From assembly GCA_021779955.1 (NCBI GenBank), contig JAJXZS010000027.1, forward strand, positions 1 to 64,000: a stretch of DNA of 64,000 bases. The letters run 5' to 3'. The stretch is from Chloroflexota bacterium (lineage in GTDB: Bacteria; Chloroflexota; Anaerolineae; Anaerolineales; Anaerolineaceae). The notes beneath the pieces are model-generated. The model worked only from the letters and a program-made list of their open reading frames with translations. It made no database searches and had not been told where the DNA came from. A program made the position numbers and the translations under genes. Positions 48,736 through 57,342 of this stretch are shown piece after piece; position 1 is the stretch's first letter, and every line of letters begins with the position of its first letter.

Positions 48736-50285
48736 TCTAGATTCTCCACCTGACCAGAAAATAGGAACTTGAGCACCATCGAGTTGGTAATCTGCTCGAC
48801 AGGAGCTTTATCATCCGTAAATAGGGTGCCGCCGCTGGGGGCTGGCTGTAGGCCGGCATACGTCTCGGCCAAAATGTCCAACAGGAAGGACGGTGTCGCC
48901 GGATCAGCCGCAAGAGTCTGATAGTTGCCCATCAACCCGCTGACGTTTGTAGGTTGGGCTGTCGCGTAGATGATGGTATTGAACGAGCCGGCAACATCTG
49001 AAATATATAGCGTTGGGAAGACTTGCCGAATCGTGGCATAGAGTGAATCGGCCAGGCGGCGGTCGTTTGGAGCGATGCCGGCGTTGATCACCATCACGCC
49101 AGATGGCGTGAGATGCTCCTTCACCATCTGGAAGAATTCGACTGTGGTCATTTGCCATGGGATATAGGGCGGGCGGTAGGCATCCACGCTGATGATGTCA
49201 TACTGCTTGTTGCTGTGCGCCAATCCATAGCGCCCGTCCTGGATGATCACGTTAAGGTTGGGCAAGTCCATTCCAAAATACTCTCTACCCACCCTGACAA
49301 TCTCCGGATCGATCTCGAAACCATCGATAGCCGCTGAAGGAAAGACTTGCGACGCTTCACGTGCGGTTGTTCCTGCGGCAAGCCCCACGATGGCGATGTT
49401 CTTGACATTGGCTGTTGCATAAGGCGCCTGGTTGAAGTATGGAGCTGCCAGCACTCGTTCCCATGGACCGTTGAAATTATACTGACCGGCCTTGTAGATC
49501 GAGTGAATGCCCTGGCCCTCGTTCAGGCGGAGGAGCATGTAGCCGTCCTGATCCAGCACCTGGATATAGTTGTAAGCCGAGTCCTTTTCGTAAACCAGGC
49601 CCGGGGACGTTTTATCCATGCCCGGAATGCCGAAGACGCCGAGAAGGATGACTGCAACAGGAATGAGACAATAGAGCAGGCTCTTTTTGAAACCCTGGGC
49701 AAGGATCAATCCGAGCAGGGCGATAGCGATCAACCCCATGCTGATGACGATGAAAGTGCGGTAAGTCCCAAGGATTGGGATGAGCACAAGCACCGGGAGA
49801 AAAGTGCCCAAAAATGAGCCGAGTGTGGAGATGGCGTAGATGCGACCTGAAATCTTGCCTGCTCCCTCTGTATCTTTAATGGCAAGGCGGATGGCGAAGG
49901 GGCTGGCGGTGCCCATCAGGGTGACCGGAATGATGAACAGCACCATCACCACGCTAAACGACCCGAAAAGCACCCCAAGCTGCAGTTGGTCGAAGGCATT
50001 GGCTGCCAGCCTCAACAGGGGCCTGGAAGCCAGAGGCACCAGAGCGATGGCAAATCCTGCCCAGGCAAGAATTTTGTACAGCGTTACGAACCTGGGCGAA
50101 CGGTCAGCCCAGGCGCCACCCAAGAAGTATCCAAGCGTGAGATAGATGAGGATAAGGCCGATGATGCTTGCCCAAACGAGATTGCTCGACCCGAAATAAT
50201 TGCCCAACAGGCGAGATGCTGAAAACTCCACCGCGAGTGACGCCATTCCGGAGAAAAACACAGCGATATAGAGGTATTTGCGCAT
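48732..50285 (-). CDS. Membrane protein fused to a spermidine-synthase-like methyltransferase-fold domain
   Basis: A 517-residue protein. The N-terminal 210 residues hold about seven hydrophobic helices (MASLAVEFSASRLLGNYFG, VTLMGTASPFAIRLA). The C-terminal half has the spermidine synthase fold: IAIVGLAAGTTAREASQVFP is the nucleotide-binding loop, IDGFEIDPEIVRVGREYF the acidic end of strand two, and YDIISVDAYRPPYIPWQM the active-site region. Such fusions are common but their aminopropyl transfer is doubtful. The ATG at 50285 is preferred over one at 50294 because TATAAT ends 7 bases before it. Confidence 0.88.
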   Translation of the reverse strand: MRKYLYIAVFFSGMASLAVEFSASRLLGNYFGSSNLVWASIIGLILIYLTLGYFLGGAWADRSPRFVTLYKILAWAGFAIALVPLASRPLLRLAANAFDQLQLGVLFGSFSVVMVLFIIPVTLMGTASPFAIRLAIKDTEGAGKISGRIYAISTLGSFLGTFLPVLVLIPILGTYRTFIVISMGLIAIALLGLILAQGFKKSLLYCLIPVAVILLGVFGIPGMDKTSPGLVYEKDSAYNYIQVLDQDGYMLLRLNEGQGIHSIYKAGQYNFNGPWERVLAAPYFNQAPYATANVKNIAIVGLAAGTTAREASQVFPSAAIDGFEIDPEIVRVGREYFGMDLPNLNVIIQDGRYGLAHSNKQYDIISVDAYRPPYIPWQMTTVEFFQMVKEHLTPSGVMVINAGIAPNDRRLADSLYATIRQVFPTLYISDVAGSFNTIIYATAQPTNVSGLMGNYQTLAADPATPSFLLDILAETYAGLQPAPSGGTLFTDDKAPVEQITNSMVLKFLFSGQVENLE

Positions 50286-50292
50286 CGCAGTC

Positions 50293-50298
50293 ATTATA
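50293..50298 (-). promoter_or_regulatory. -10 element seven bases above the synthase-like gene (leaderless)
   Basis: On the minus strand TATAAT-GACTGCG-ATG. The expected transcription start is at or next to the ATG at 50285; no Shine-Dalgarno is possible. Confidence 0.6.
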
Positions 50299-50367
50299 CC
50301 GTATTCGCTTCGAACAGAATTCCGGGTTGCCCGGGTTGTATAATATCTCTGTAAAGAGGGAGTGACC

Positions 50368-51963
50368 ATGAAATTAGTATCCGTAGCAGAAATGAAGAAA
50401 ATCGAAGCCGCTGCCGATGCGCAGGGGTATTCGTTCGAAATGATGATGCTCAAAGCAGGCAATGAGCTTGCCAAAATTGTCCACAAACGCTTCTTTGCCA
50501 GGGAAGGGAACCAGGTAATTGGCCTGATCGGATCGGGCAACAACGGCGGCGACACGCTTGTGGCATTAAGCTCACTCTGCACCCTGGGCTGGATTGTGAC
50601 CGCGGTCCTCATAAAATCCAGGGCTGAGGATGACAGGCTGGTGCAGGGGCTGCTTGAGAACGGGGGAAGCGTTATCGATTTGAGTACGAAAGGCGCCGAG
50701 AGAAGGCTTAAATCGGCCCTCGAGAGCTGCAATGTGATCCTGGACGGCCTCCTGGGCACCGGTTTCCATCTGCCGCTTTCCCCCGAATATGCCAAGCAAT
50801 TGTCGGATATCGGCAAGCAACTTGAGGAGCAGATCGTCGTGGCCGTGGATTGTCCGTCCGGCGTGGATTGTGACTCAGGAGCAAGCAGTCCTGAGACACT
50901 CGAAGCCGGCCTGACGGTGTGCATGGAAGCCGTGAAGCAGGGCCTGGTCAGAATGCCGGCGTTCTTGAAATGCGGAGAGATCGTCACCGTCGACCTTGGC
51001 ATTCCCAAAGCTGCCAGGGTGGAGATTTCCTCAGCAAGGCAGGTTGCCGACAGCGACCTGGCGCTTGGGCTCATCCCGCCTCGTCCGCGAGATGCGCACA
51101 AGGGCACCTTCGGCACGGTGATGGTGGTTGGAGGTTCGATCAACTACACCGGTGCGCCGGTGTTGGCGGCGCGCGCGGCCTACAAAGTGGGAGCTGGCCT
51201 GGTTCAACTTGCGGTACCCGCATCCTTGCAGCCAGTGATTGCAGGCAGCATTGTGGAAGCCATCTGGCTGCTGCTGGATGAGCAAATGGGAGCCATCGCC
51301 GAGTCTGCATTTCCCCTGGTTTCATCGCGGCTTGAGAAGATCACTTGCATGATCCTTGGCCCCGGGATCGGGCAGGATGAGACGACGACTCGCTTCATCG
51401 AAGGGCTGTTGATGGGCGAAGTGGCTTCGCAGACGAAGACCATGGGTTTCATCCGGGAAGAGAAAAGCAAAGCAACCGGTTCGAAGCTCCCGCCTTTCGT
51501 GATCGATGCCGATGCGCTGCGCATCCTGGCAAAGTTGCCCGAGTGGTGGGCGCACGTGGCTGCCAGGGGAGTGCTCACACCGCATCCTGCTGAAATGGCA
51601 GCACTCACCGGTTTGAGTGTCGGGGAGATCCAAAGCGATCGCGAAAAGACAGCCGTTGAATTTGCGAAAAAGTGGAATCAGGTGGTCGTGTTGAAAGGCG
51701 CGCTGAGCGTGATTGCAGACCCCGGCGGAGCGACGGTGATCATACCGGTTGCCACGTCAGCCCTGGCAAAAGCAGGCTCTGGAGATGTTCTCTCGGGTAT
51801 TATCGGGGGATTAATGGCTCAAGGCGCAGCTCCATTCAACGCCGCGGTTGCTGGTGCCTGGCTGCATGCCCAGGCAGGCATCTTTGCCGCAGATGCCGTC
51901 GGGGCTGAGGCTTCCGTCATGGCAAGCGATTTGATCGAATATCTACCCTATGTGCTCGAATAA
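50368..51963 (+). CDS. nnrD: Bifunctional NAD(P)H-hydrate epimerase / ADP- or ATP-dependent dehydratase
   Basis: A 531-residue metabolite-repair enzyme. The N-terminal YjeF_N epimerase domain (about 1-215) has the phosphate loop GSGNNGGDTLV and the acidic DGLLGTG and DCPSGVDCDSG. The C-terminal ribokinase-like dehydratase (about 235-530) has KGTFGTVMVVGGS, LGPGIGQ, PHPAEMAALTG and the nucleotide-binding AKAGSGDVLSGIIGG. Together they restore damaged NAD(P)H. A 20-residue polar insertion (REEKSKATGSKLPP, about 370-385) is unusual. GAGGGAG sets ATG 50368; a TATAAT lies at 50339. Confidence 0.95.
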   Translation: MKLVSVAEMKKIEAAADAQGYSFEMMMLKAGNELAKIVHKRFFAREGNQVIGLIGSGNNGGDTLVALSSLCTLGWIVTAVLIKSRAEDDRLVQGLLENGGSVIDLSTKGAERRLKSALESCNVILDGLLGTGFHLPLSPEYAKQLSDIGKQLEEQIVVAVDCPSGVDCDSGASSPETLEAGLTVCMEAVKQGLVRMPAFLKCGEIVTVDLGIPKAARVEISSARQVADSDLALGLIPPRPRDAHKGTFGTVMVVGGSINYTGAPVLAARAAYKVGAGLVQLAVPASLQPVIAGSIVEAIWLLLDEQMGAIAESAFPLVSSRLEKITCMILGPGIGQDETTTRFIEGLLMGEVASQTKTMGFIREEKSKATGSKLPPFVIDADALRILAKLPEWWAHVAARGVLTPHPAEMAALTGLSVGEIQSDREKTAVEFAKKWNQVVVLKGALSVIADPGGATVIIPVATSALAKAGSGDVLSGIIGGLMAQGAAPFNAAVAGAWLHAQAGIFAADAVGAEASVMASDLIEYLPYVLE

Positions 51964-51965
51964 AG

Positions 51966-51988
51966 AAAACCGCCCCGTGAGGGGCGGT
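51966..51988 (-). terminator. Terminator for the minus-strand YtxH gene
   Basis: ACCGCCCC pairs with GGGGCGGT (loop GTGA). On the minus strand TTTTCTTT follows; on the plus strand it also sits right after the repair-enzyme stop. Confidence 0.8.
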
Positions 51989-51996
51989 GCTGTGTG

Positions 51997-52335
51997 CTAG
52001 ATCGAGGGTTCTTCGGGTTTCTTTTTGCTGACTCTTGATTTTGCTTCTTCCAGGATCACCTGACCTTTGGACGTTACGTCTGTAGCCTTTTCTTGAGCAA
52101 CTTTGATCAAGTCCTGTGCCTTGGAAACGGCATCTTCAGCCGCTTTTTCTGCCTTGGCATAGGTTTCTTCAAGGGTGTCGCCGGTCTTGTCGGCGAGTTC
52201 GATTGCCTTCTCTTTGATCACTGTTCGGGTTTCTTCACCGGATTGCGGGGCGTACAAAAGAGCGACCACCGCACCGGTAATTCCGCCAAGTAAGAAACCA
52301 AAGAGAAAAGTACCAAAACCATCGCGATCTGACAT
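51997..52335 (-). CDS. YtxH-domain protein
   Basis: A 112-residue protein with one glycine-rich transmembrane segment (FGTFLFGFLLGGITGAVVALLYAP, about 7-30) followed by a long charged amphipathic helix (Lys, Glu and Ala-rich, about 40-105). This is the YtxH/GvpP-like layout linked to envelope stress in Firmicutes. AAGGAGAAT fixes the ATG at 52335. It follows another small membrane protein gene by 45 bases; both may bind at the membrane. Confidence 0.88.
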   Translation of the reverse strand: MSDRDGFGTFLFGFLLGGITGAVVALLYAPQSGEETRTVIKEKAIELADKTGDTLEETYAKAEKAAEDAVSKAQDLIKVAQEKATDVTSKGQVILEEAKSRVSKKKPEEPSI

Positions 52336-52380
52336 TTTAATTCTCCTTTCGAATTTATTTCCCGTATTCAAGAGTGAAGT

Positions 52381-52824
52381 TCACCGAACAATTTTGAATA
52401 TCTCCAATAGACGTTTCAAGCCTGCCAACGATCCATTCAGCTTAATCACAGGGTCGACCAGGTTCTCGCTAAGAAAATCGGTAGTCCCTTTCAGTGTGTT
52501 GACGGTGTCCGTGGTCGATTTCAGGATGGGCTTGACTTCGTTTTGCACGAGGTTGATTAGCGATGTGATCTGGATGATGAGAACCACCAGGGCCACGCCA
52601 ATGACCAGGGCTTCCAATGCCATGAAGATGATAAAGACATCCCGGATCTGAGCGGTAACACTCGGCTGTGTGCGGAAGAGGAAAAATACCCCAACAGCTA
52701 TCGCTGCCACGATGACGACAATGGCAACAATCCAAATCCACAAGCGCGATTTGCCTTTTGCGGGAGATTGAGTCTCGCTTGAAGGCGTTTCCGACAAAGA
52801 GGGGGAGTGAATGTCATCATTCAT
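52381..52824 (-). CDS. Hypothetical membrane protein with two helices
   Basis: A 147-residue protein: a Ser/Pro-rich polar N-terminus, two hydrophobic helices (about 29-49 and 63-86) and a C-terminal amphipathic helix (LKSTTDTVNTLKGTTDFLSENL). The tail resembles the DUF948-like companions of YtxH proteins, which fits its neighbour, but the resemblance is weak. The ATG at 52824 has no Shine-Dalgarno and lies 10 bases under an extended -10. Confidence 0.75.
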   Translation of the reverse strand: MNDDIHSPSLSETPSSETQSPAKGKSRLWIWIVAIVVIVAAIAVGVFFLFRTQPSVTAQIRDVFIIFMALEALVIGVALVVLIIQITSLINLVQNEVKPILKSTTDTVNTLKGTTDFLSENLVDPVIKLNGSLAGLKRLLEIFKIVR

Positions 52825-52834
52825 ATTGCAATTT

Positions 52835-52843
52835 ATTATAGCA
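52835..52843 (-). promoter_or_regulatory. Extended -10 of the two-helix membrane protein gene
   Basis: On the minus strand TGCTATAAT ends 10 bases above the ATG at 52824, leaving a leader of only a few bases. Confidence 0.55.
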
Positions 52844-52853
52844 CAATAGAATC

Positions 52854-52882
52854 TTGACAATTCAGTGTTATGTTGTCTTAAT
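52854..52882 (+). promoter_or_regulatory. Promoter reading rightward into the small membrane gene and pth
   Basis: TTGACA (52854-52859), 17-base spacer, CTTAAT (52877-52882). Arranged back to back with the minus-strand promoter at 52835. Confidence 0.55.
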
Positions 52883-52928
52883 CGCACATTGCAGCATCAG
52901 TGGGATTGTGTTAATATTAACGGTTGCC

Positions 52929-53222
52929 ATGTTGACAACCTTGCCCGGGGTGTTTGCCCTTTTTCTGTTTCCTGATCCAATTTTCCGGCTGCAACCGGTT
53001 GCCGGATGGAAGTCCGTGCTGATTCCGGCTGCTGCATCTGCGGCTGCAGCGCTAACCGGAATTGTTCCGACGGCAAATCCGGCTGCACTGCAAAAAGGTG
53101 AGCTTATATCCGCTTTGCTCATGGGCTCAATTGTTGGGATGGGGGTTGTCCTGTCCATCGGGGTTTATGCTTTCATTCGCAGCTTGAGCAGGCGTAAGGA
53201 TAGGTGGAAATGCAATTCTTGA
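52929..53222 (+). CDS. Small hypothetical membrane protein
   Basis: A 97-residue protein with about three hydrophobic segments (LPGVFALFLFPDPIF; VLIPAAASAAAALTGIV; LLMGSIVGMGVVLSIGVYAFI) and a basic tail. Not recognised. The start is uncertain: ATG at 52929 is taken because a promoter occupies the sequence further upstream. The end overlaps pth by 13 bases, supporting co-transcription. Confidence 0.6.
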   Translation: MLTTLPGVFALFLFPDPIFRLQPVAGWKSVLIPAAASAAAALTGIVPTANPAALQKGELISALLMGSIVGMGVVLSIGVYAFIRSLSRRKDRWKCNS

Positions 53223-53839
53223 GAAGACTGTTTGGGGAAAAGGATAGGATGGACCAGGAAAGCTCGAACGTATATCTCATCGTGGGACTGGGTAACCCAG
53301 GACGCGATTACCGTCTTACGCGCCATAATATCGGCTTCATGGCCATCGATGCACTTGCCGCATCGCTGGGGTGCAAGCTGACCAAGGTGCAGTTCAAGGC
53401 GATTGTCGGCAGTGCGCAATTGGGCAACCGCAAGATCATTCTTGCCAAGCCTCAGACATTTATGAACCTCTCCGGTCAGGCAGTATCGAGCTTGATGCAC
53501 TTCTACAGGATCCCGGTGGACCATCTCATGGTCATGAATGACGACCTGGATCTCCCCCTCGGCACGATTCGCATCCGTCCCTCTGGCGGATCGGCAGGGC
53601 AGAAAGGCATGGAATCGATCATCGAACGCCTTGGCACGCAGGAGTTTGCACGGTTGCGCCTGGGCATCGGAAGACCACCTGGTCAGATGGATGCGAAGGA
53701 CTACGTTCTGCAATCCTTCTCGAACCCCGAATCCGAAATGCTTAAAGCTGTGCTGGATCGTGCGGTGGATGCCATCAAGACATACATCGATGGCGGGCTT
53801 GACGCGGCGATGAACAAGTTTAATGGTAAGTTGGAATAG
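53210..53839 (+). CDS. pth: Peptidyl-tRNA hydrolase
   Basis: A 209-residue Pth that frees tRNA from dropped-off peptidyl-tRNA. Seen: IVGLGNPGRDY, TRHNIGF with the catalytic His, KPQTFMNLSGQAV, and VMNDDLDLPLG with the supporting Asp. The usual GHNG turn reads GQKG here, so the conserved Asn is replaced by Lys. The N-terminal 20 residues (RLFGEKDR) are longer than usual; ATG at 53249 would give the standard length and also has a usable AAGGA. It lies directly before mfd. Confidence 0.94.
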   Translation: MQFLRRLFGEKDRMDQESSNVYLIVGLGNPGRDYRLTRHNIGFMAIDALAASLGCKLTKVQFKAIVGSAQLGNRKIILAKPQTFMNLSGQAVSSLMHFYRIPVDHLMVMNDDLDLPLGTIRIRPSGGSAGQKGMESIIERLGTQEFARLRLGIGRPPGQMDAKDYVLQSFSNPESEMLKAVLDRAVDAIKTYIDGGLDAAMNKFNGKLE

Positions 53840-53847
53840 GGAACATC

Positions 53848-56800
53848 GTGCTTGAACTCCTTCGAAAACATAATGCGTATATCCATATGCTCGACTCGAT
53901 TAAGGTCGGACAGCAGCTGCCTGGGCTTGGATTGCCACGATCCGCGCGCCTGCCTGTTGTGACGTCCCTGGTCAAAGACCTTAGCATTCCTGTCGTCCTG
54001 CTCACAGATCGGGCTGATCGTGCGCTGACCATGCTCGATGAACTGAATTTCTGGGCGCCAGATATCAACAAGAAGTATTTTCCCGAACCCAACCCGCTCT
54101 TTTATGAACAGGCAGCCTGGGGCTCGGTAACAAGGCGCGAACGCCTCGAAGCATTGACTGCGCTGGCCCTTTATCATATGCCCGGCGCGCGCAAACCCAG
54201 CGAACCGGTGATCATTGTCACCAGTTTGCGCGCTGTGATGACACGCACGCTGCCGCGCCGTGATTTTCTCTCGATGTGCAAGACGATCAAAGTTGGCGTT
54301 TCAGTATCCCCTGAATCCTTGCAGCGGACCTGGGTGGAATTGGGGTATGAAGCCGTCGATACGGTGCTCGAGCATGGGCAGTTCTCGAGGCGCGGCGGCA
54401 TCCTCGATGTCTGGACACCCGCTGAACCCTTTCCTGTGAGGATCGAGTTTTTTGGTAATGAGATCGATACGCTGCGCCGGTTCGACCCGGGCAGCCAGCG
54501 TACCATCCGTCCCCTGGACGATTTGCTTATCACGCCTGCGCGTGAGATTCTGCCTTCGATGTCCGATTTAACTGTGCCCGAGGGTGTTGAGCTTGATGAA
54601 TTCTCCATTCCTCTGGTGCATCCCGTGCCGTCGACCTTGCTGGACTACCTCCCGCGCCAGACCTTGATCATGGTGGATAACCTGGCCAATCTCGAGAGCT
54701 TTGGCGAAGAGATCGAGGAGCAGGCGATCCATATGCGCGCGGATAGTATCAACGAAGGCACGATCCCCGAGGACTTCCCGATTCCATACGAGACTTACTC
54801 GGAGATCAACGACTCGATTCAAATGAGACGGTGGATCGAACTGGGCGGCTCGACAGCTCCTGAAGAGCATCCATTTGGCGAAATCTTCACCCTGGGCGAC
54901 CGGTTTGCGGGTCAGCTCAAGATCTTCCTGGGTACGCTCGAAGATCTGCGCCAAAACCAGAACCCCGCGGTTGTGGTGACCCGCCAGCTTTCCCGCATGA
55001 AGGAGCTTTGGGCAGAACGTGAAGAACCCGACAACCCTTACGAGCCAAAATTCATGGAAGGGACGCTGACTGAAGGCTGGAACCTGTTCCTTGAAAATGG
55101 CCATGAGTTCCATTTCATTACCGATAGTGAAATCTTCGGTTGGGAACGCCCTCAGCCGCGCCAACACATGCACGTCACTTACCAGGCGCCTGAAGCCGGT
55201 TATGCCGACCTGACGCCAGGCGATTGGGTGGTACATGTCGACTATGGCATCGGACGTTTCTCGGGCCTGGTGCGCCGTGTTCTTGAAGGAACCGAGCGCG
55301 AGTTCCTTTGCGTCGAGTACGACGGTGGTGATCAACTCTATGTGCCGATTCACCAGGCGGACCGCCTGAGCCGGTACGTTGGTCCGGAAGGTGGACGCCC
55401 TAAAGCATCTCGGCTTGGCACCGCAGAATGGTCGCAAACCAAGCAATCGGTCAGGGAAGCCGTCATCCAGGTGGCGCAAGACCTGCTCGAACTCTACGCC
55501 AAACGCCAGATGTCGAAGGGATTTGCTTTCAGCCCGGACGGAGCGTGGCAGCAAGAACTCGAAGCCAGTTTCCCTTACGTCGAGACACCGGATCAACTCA
55601 AAGCCATCAAAGACGTCAAGCGCGACATGGAAACACCCAAGCCGATGGACCGCCTGCTTTGCGGCGACGTAGGCTACGGCAAAACCGAGGTAGCCTTGCG
55701 GGCTGCCTTTAAGGCTGTGATGGACGGCAAGCAGGTGGCTGTGCTCGTACCGACAACGGTTCTTGCACAGCAGCATTTCGAGACTTTCAGGCAAAGGCTT
55801 GCTCCTTACCCTGTGACCGTTGAAATGCTTTCACGCTTCCGCAGCCCAAAACAGCAGGATGAGATCATTCTTAAGCTTGTGTTGGGCGAAGTCGACATCG
55901 TCATTGGCACGCACCGCCTGCTCACCTCGGACGTGGTGTTCAAAGATCTGGGCCTGGTGATCATCGATGAGGAACAGCGCTTTGGCGTGACTCATAAGGA
56001 ACACTTCAAGAAGCTGCGCACCGAGGTCGATGTGCTGACCCTTACGGCCACGCCGATCCCGCGGACGCTGTACATGGCATTGACGGGAGCCAGGGACATT
56101 TCGAATATCAACACACCTCCGGCGGAACGCCTGCCGATCATCACGCACATCGGGCCCTATTCTCCCAAACTGGTCCGCCAGGCAATATTGCGCGAGCTTG
56201 ACAGGGGCGGGCAGATTTTCTTCGTCCACAACCGTGTGCAGACGATCTATGCCATGGAGCATCACTTGCAGGCGCTGGTGCCGGAAGCCAGGATCGGTAT
56301 TGGTCACGGACAGATGCGCGAGGATGAACTTTCGAATGTCATGACGAGGTTCACAAAGGGTGAGATCGATATTCTGTTGTGTACATCGATCATCGAATCC
56401 GGTCTTGATATTCCGAACGCGAACACACTCATCGTCGACCGCGGTGACACCTTCGGCCTGGCACAGCTTTATCAACTGCGCGGCAGGGTTGGGCGCGGCG
56501 GGCAGCGGGCGTACGCCTACTTCTTCAGGCACCGCAAGAAACCGCCTACAGTCGAGGGGCAGGAACGGCTCGAAACGATCGCCGAGAACACTCAGCTGGG
56601 TTCGGGTTATTCGATCGCGATGCGCGATCTTGAAATGCGCGGTGCGGGCGATATGCTCGGCGTCAGGCAATCCGGATATATCGCCTCGGTGGGGTTCCAT
56701 CTGTACACGCGCATGCTCGGACAGGCCGTGCGCGAACTGCGCAAGACCATCCCGGATACACGCGATGTGGAACGCACTTTTGGGCTCACCGGCGGGTACA

Positions 56801-57261
56801 GCCCGGTCAGCGTGGACCTGCCACTTGCGGTGGGCATCCCGACCGAATATGTGAGCGATCAAAATCTGCGCTTGCAGCTCTACCGCCGCATGGCAAACCT
56901 GCGCGATGAAGCCGAGCTAGACACGCTGATCGAGGAGTTTACCGACCGTTTTGGATCGCTTGCCGAACCCGTGAACAATCTCCTCTTCCAGATAAGGGTG
57001 AAGTTGAGGGGTGAAAAGGCAGGACTGGTTTCTGTCAGCGTCGAAGGCGACCAGATTGTGCTGCGCTATCCTCCCTTGCCTGAAGGCGTGCCCAGCCGCA
57101 ACCTGCCTCTGGTCAGCGCAGAGGTGCGTGCAGGAAAGAATGCCTACTGGATGTCTCTGGCGGCAGCCGGCGCAGAGTGGCAAAGCAAATTGTTGAATGT
57201 CATTTCTGCCATTACGCCTGTACAAGTTCCGCAAACTGTACAGGATCAGAATGGATCCTGA
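53848..57261 (+). CDS. mfd: Transcription-repair coupling factor
   Basis: An 1137-residue DNA translocase that removes stalled RNA polymerase and recruits UvrA. Order: UvrB-homology module (about 1-330), the RNA-polymerase-interacting CarD-like domain with [17 protein letters not shown] (about 455-525), RecG-type motor with Walker [14 protein letters not shown] (about 604) and the DEEQ box [14 protein letters not shown] (about 706), helicase C domain with [10 protein letters not shown], and the C-terminal TRCF domain. GTG start, 8 bases after pth. Next to uvrB, its functional partner pathway. Confidence 0.97.
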   Translation: MLELLRKHNAYIHMLDSIKVGQQLPGLGLPRSARLPVVTSLVKDLSIPVVLLTDRADRALTMLDELNFWAPDINKKYFPEPNPLFYEQAAWGSVTRRERLEALTALALYHMPGARKPSEPVIIVTSLRAVMTRTLPRRDFLSMCKTIKVGVSVSPESLQRTWVELGYEAVDTVLEHGQFSRRGGILDVWTPAEPFPVRIEFFGNEIDTLRRFDPGSQRTIRPLDDLLITPAREILPSMSDLTVPEGVELDEFSIPLVHPVPSTLLDYLPRQTLIMVDNLANLESFGEEIEEQAIHMRADSINEGTIPEDFPIPYETYSEINDSIQMRRWIELGGSTAPEEHPFGEIFTLGDRFAGQLKIFLGTLEDLRQNQNPAVVVTRQLSRMKELWAEREEPDNPYEPKFMEGTLTEGWNLFLENGHEFHFITDSEIFGWERPQPRQHMHVTYQAPEAGYADLTPGDWVVHVDYGIGRFSGLVRRVLEGTEREFLCVEYDGGDQLYVPIHQADRLSRYVGPEGGRPKASRLGTAEWSQTKQSVREAVIQVAQDLLELYAKRQMSKGFAFSPDGAWQQELEASFPYVETPDQLKAIKDVKRDMETPKPMDRLLCGDVGYGKTEVALRAAFKAVMDGKQVAVLVPTTVLAQQHFETFRQRLAPYPVTVEMLSRFRSPKQQDEIILKLVLGEVDIVIGTHRLLTSDVVFKDLGLVIIDEEQRFGVTHKEHFKKLRTEVDVLTLTATPIPRTLYMALTGARDISNINTPPAERLPIITHIGPYSPKLVRQAILRELDRGGQIFFVHNRVQTIYAMEHHLQALVPEARIGIGHGQMREDELSNVMTRFTKGEIDILLCTSIIESGLDIPNANTLIVDRGDTFGLAQLYQLRGRVGRGGQRAYAYFFRHRKKPPTVEGQERLETIAENTQLGSGYSIAMRDLEMRGAGDMLGVRQSGYIASVGFHLYTRMLGQAVRELRKTIPDTRDVERTFGLTGGYSPVSVDLPLAVGIPTEYVSDQNLRLQLYRRMANLRDEAELDTLIEEFTDRFGSLAEPVNNLLFQIRVKLRGEKAGLVSVSVEGDQIVLRYPPLPEGVPSRNLPLVSAEVRAGKNAYWMSLAAAGAEWQSKLLNVISAITPVQVPQTVQDQNGS

Positions 57262-57296
57262 ACCATCGATCTCTCATTCAGGCTTAACCTGATGAT

Positions 57297-57314
57297 GAAC
57301 AAATGTGCTAAAAT
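57297..57314 (+). promoter_or_regulatory. Candidate LexA box and -10 of uvrB
   Basis: GAACAAATGTGC at 57297-57308 abuts TAAAAT at 57309-57314. The box shares GAAC-N4-GTGC and its position right above the -10 with the site at 34731. uvrB is a classical SOS gene, so LexA control is plausible. Confidence 0.55.
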
Positions 57315-57342
57315 ATTGGTATTGACAAGGGATAAGTGAGAG

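Noticed and set aside
50286-51143. A 285-codon N-terminal extension of the synthase-like protein
   Set aside because: It is antisense to the NAD(P)HX repair gene and looks like antisense translation; the family start and the -10 box place the start at 50285.
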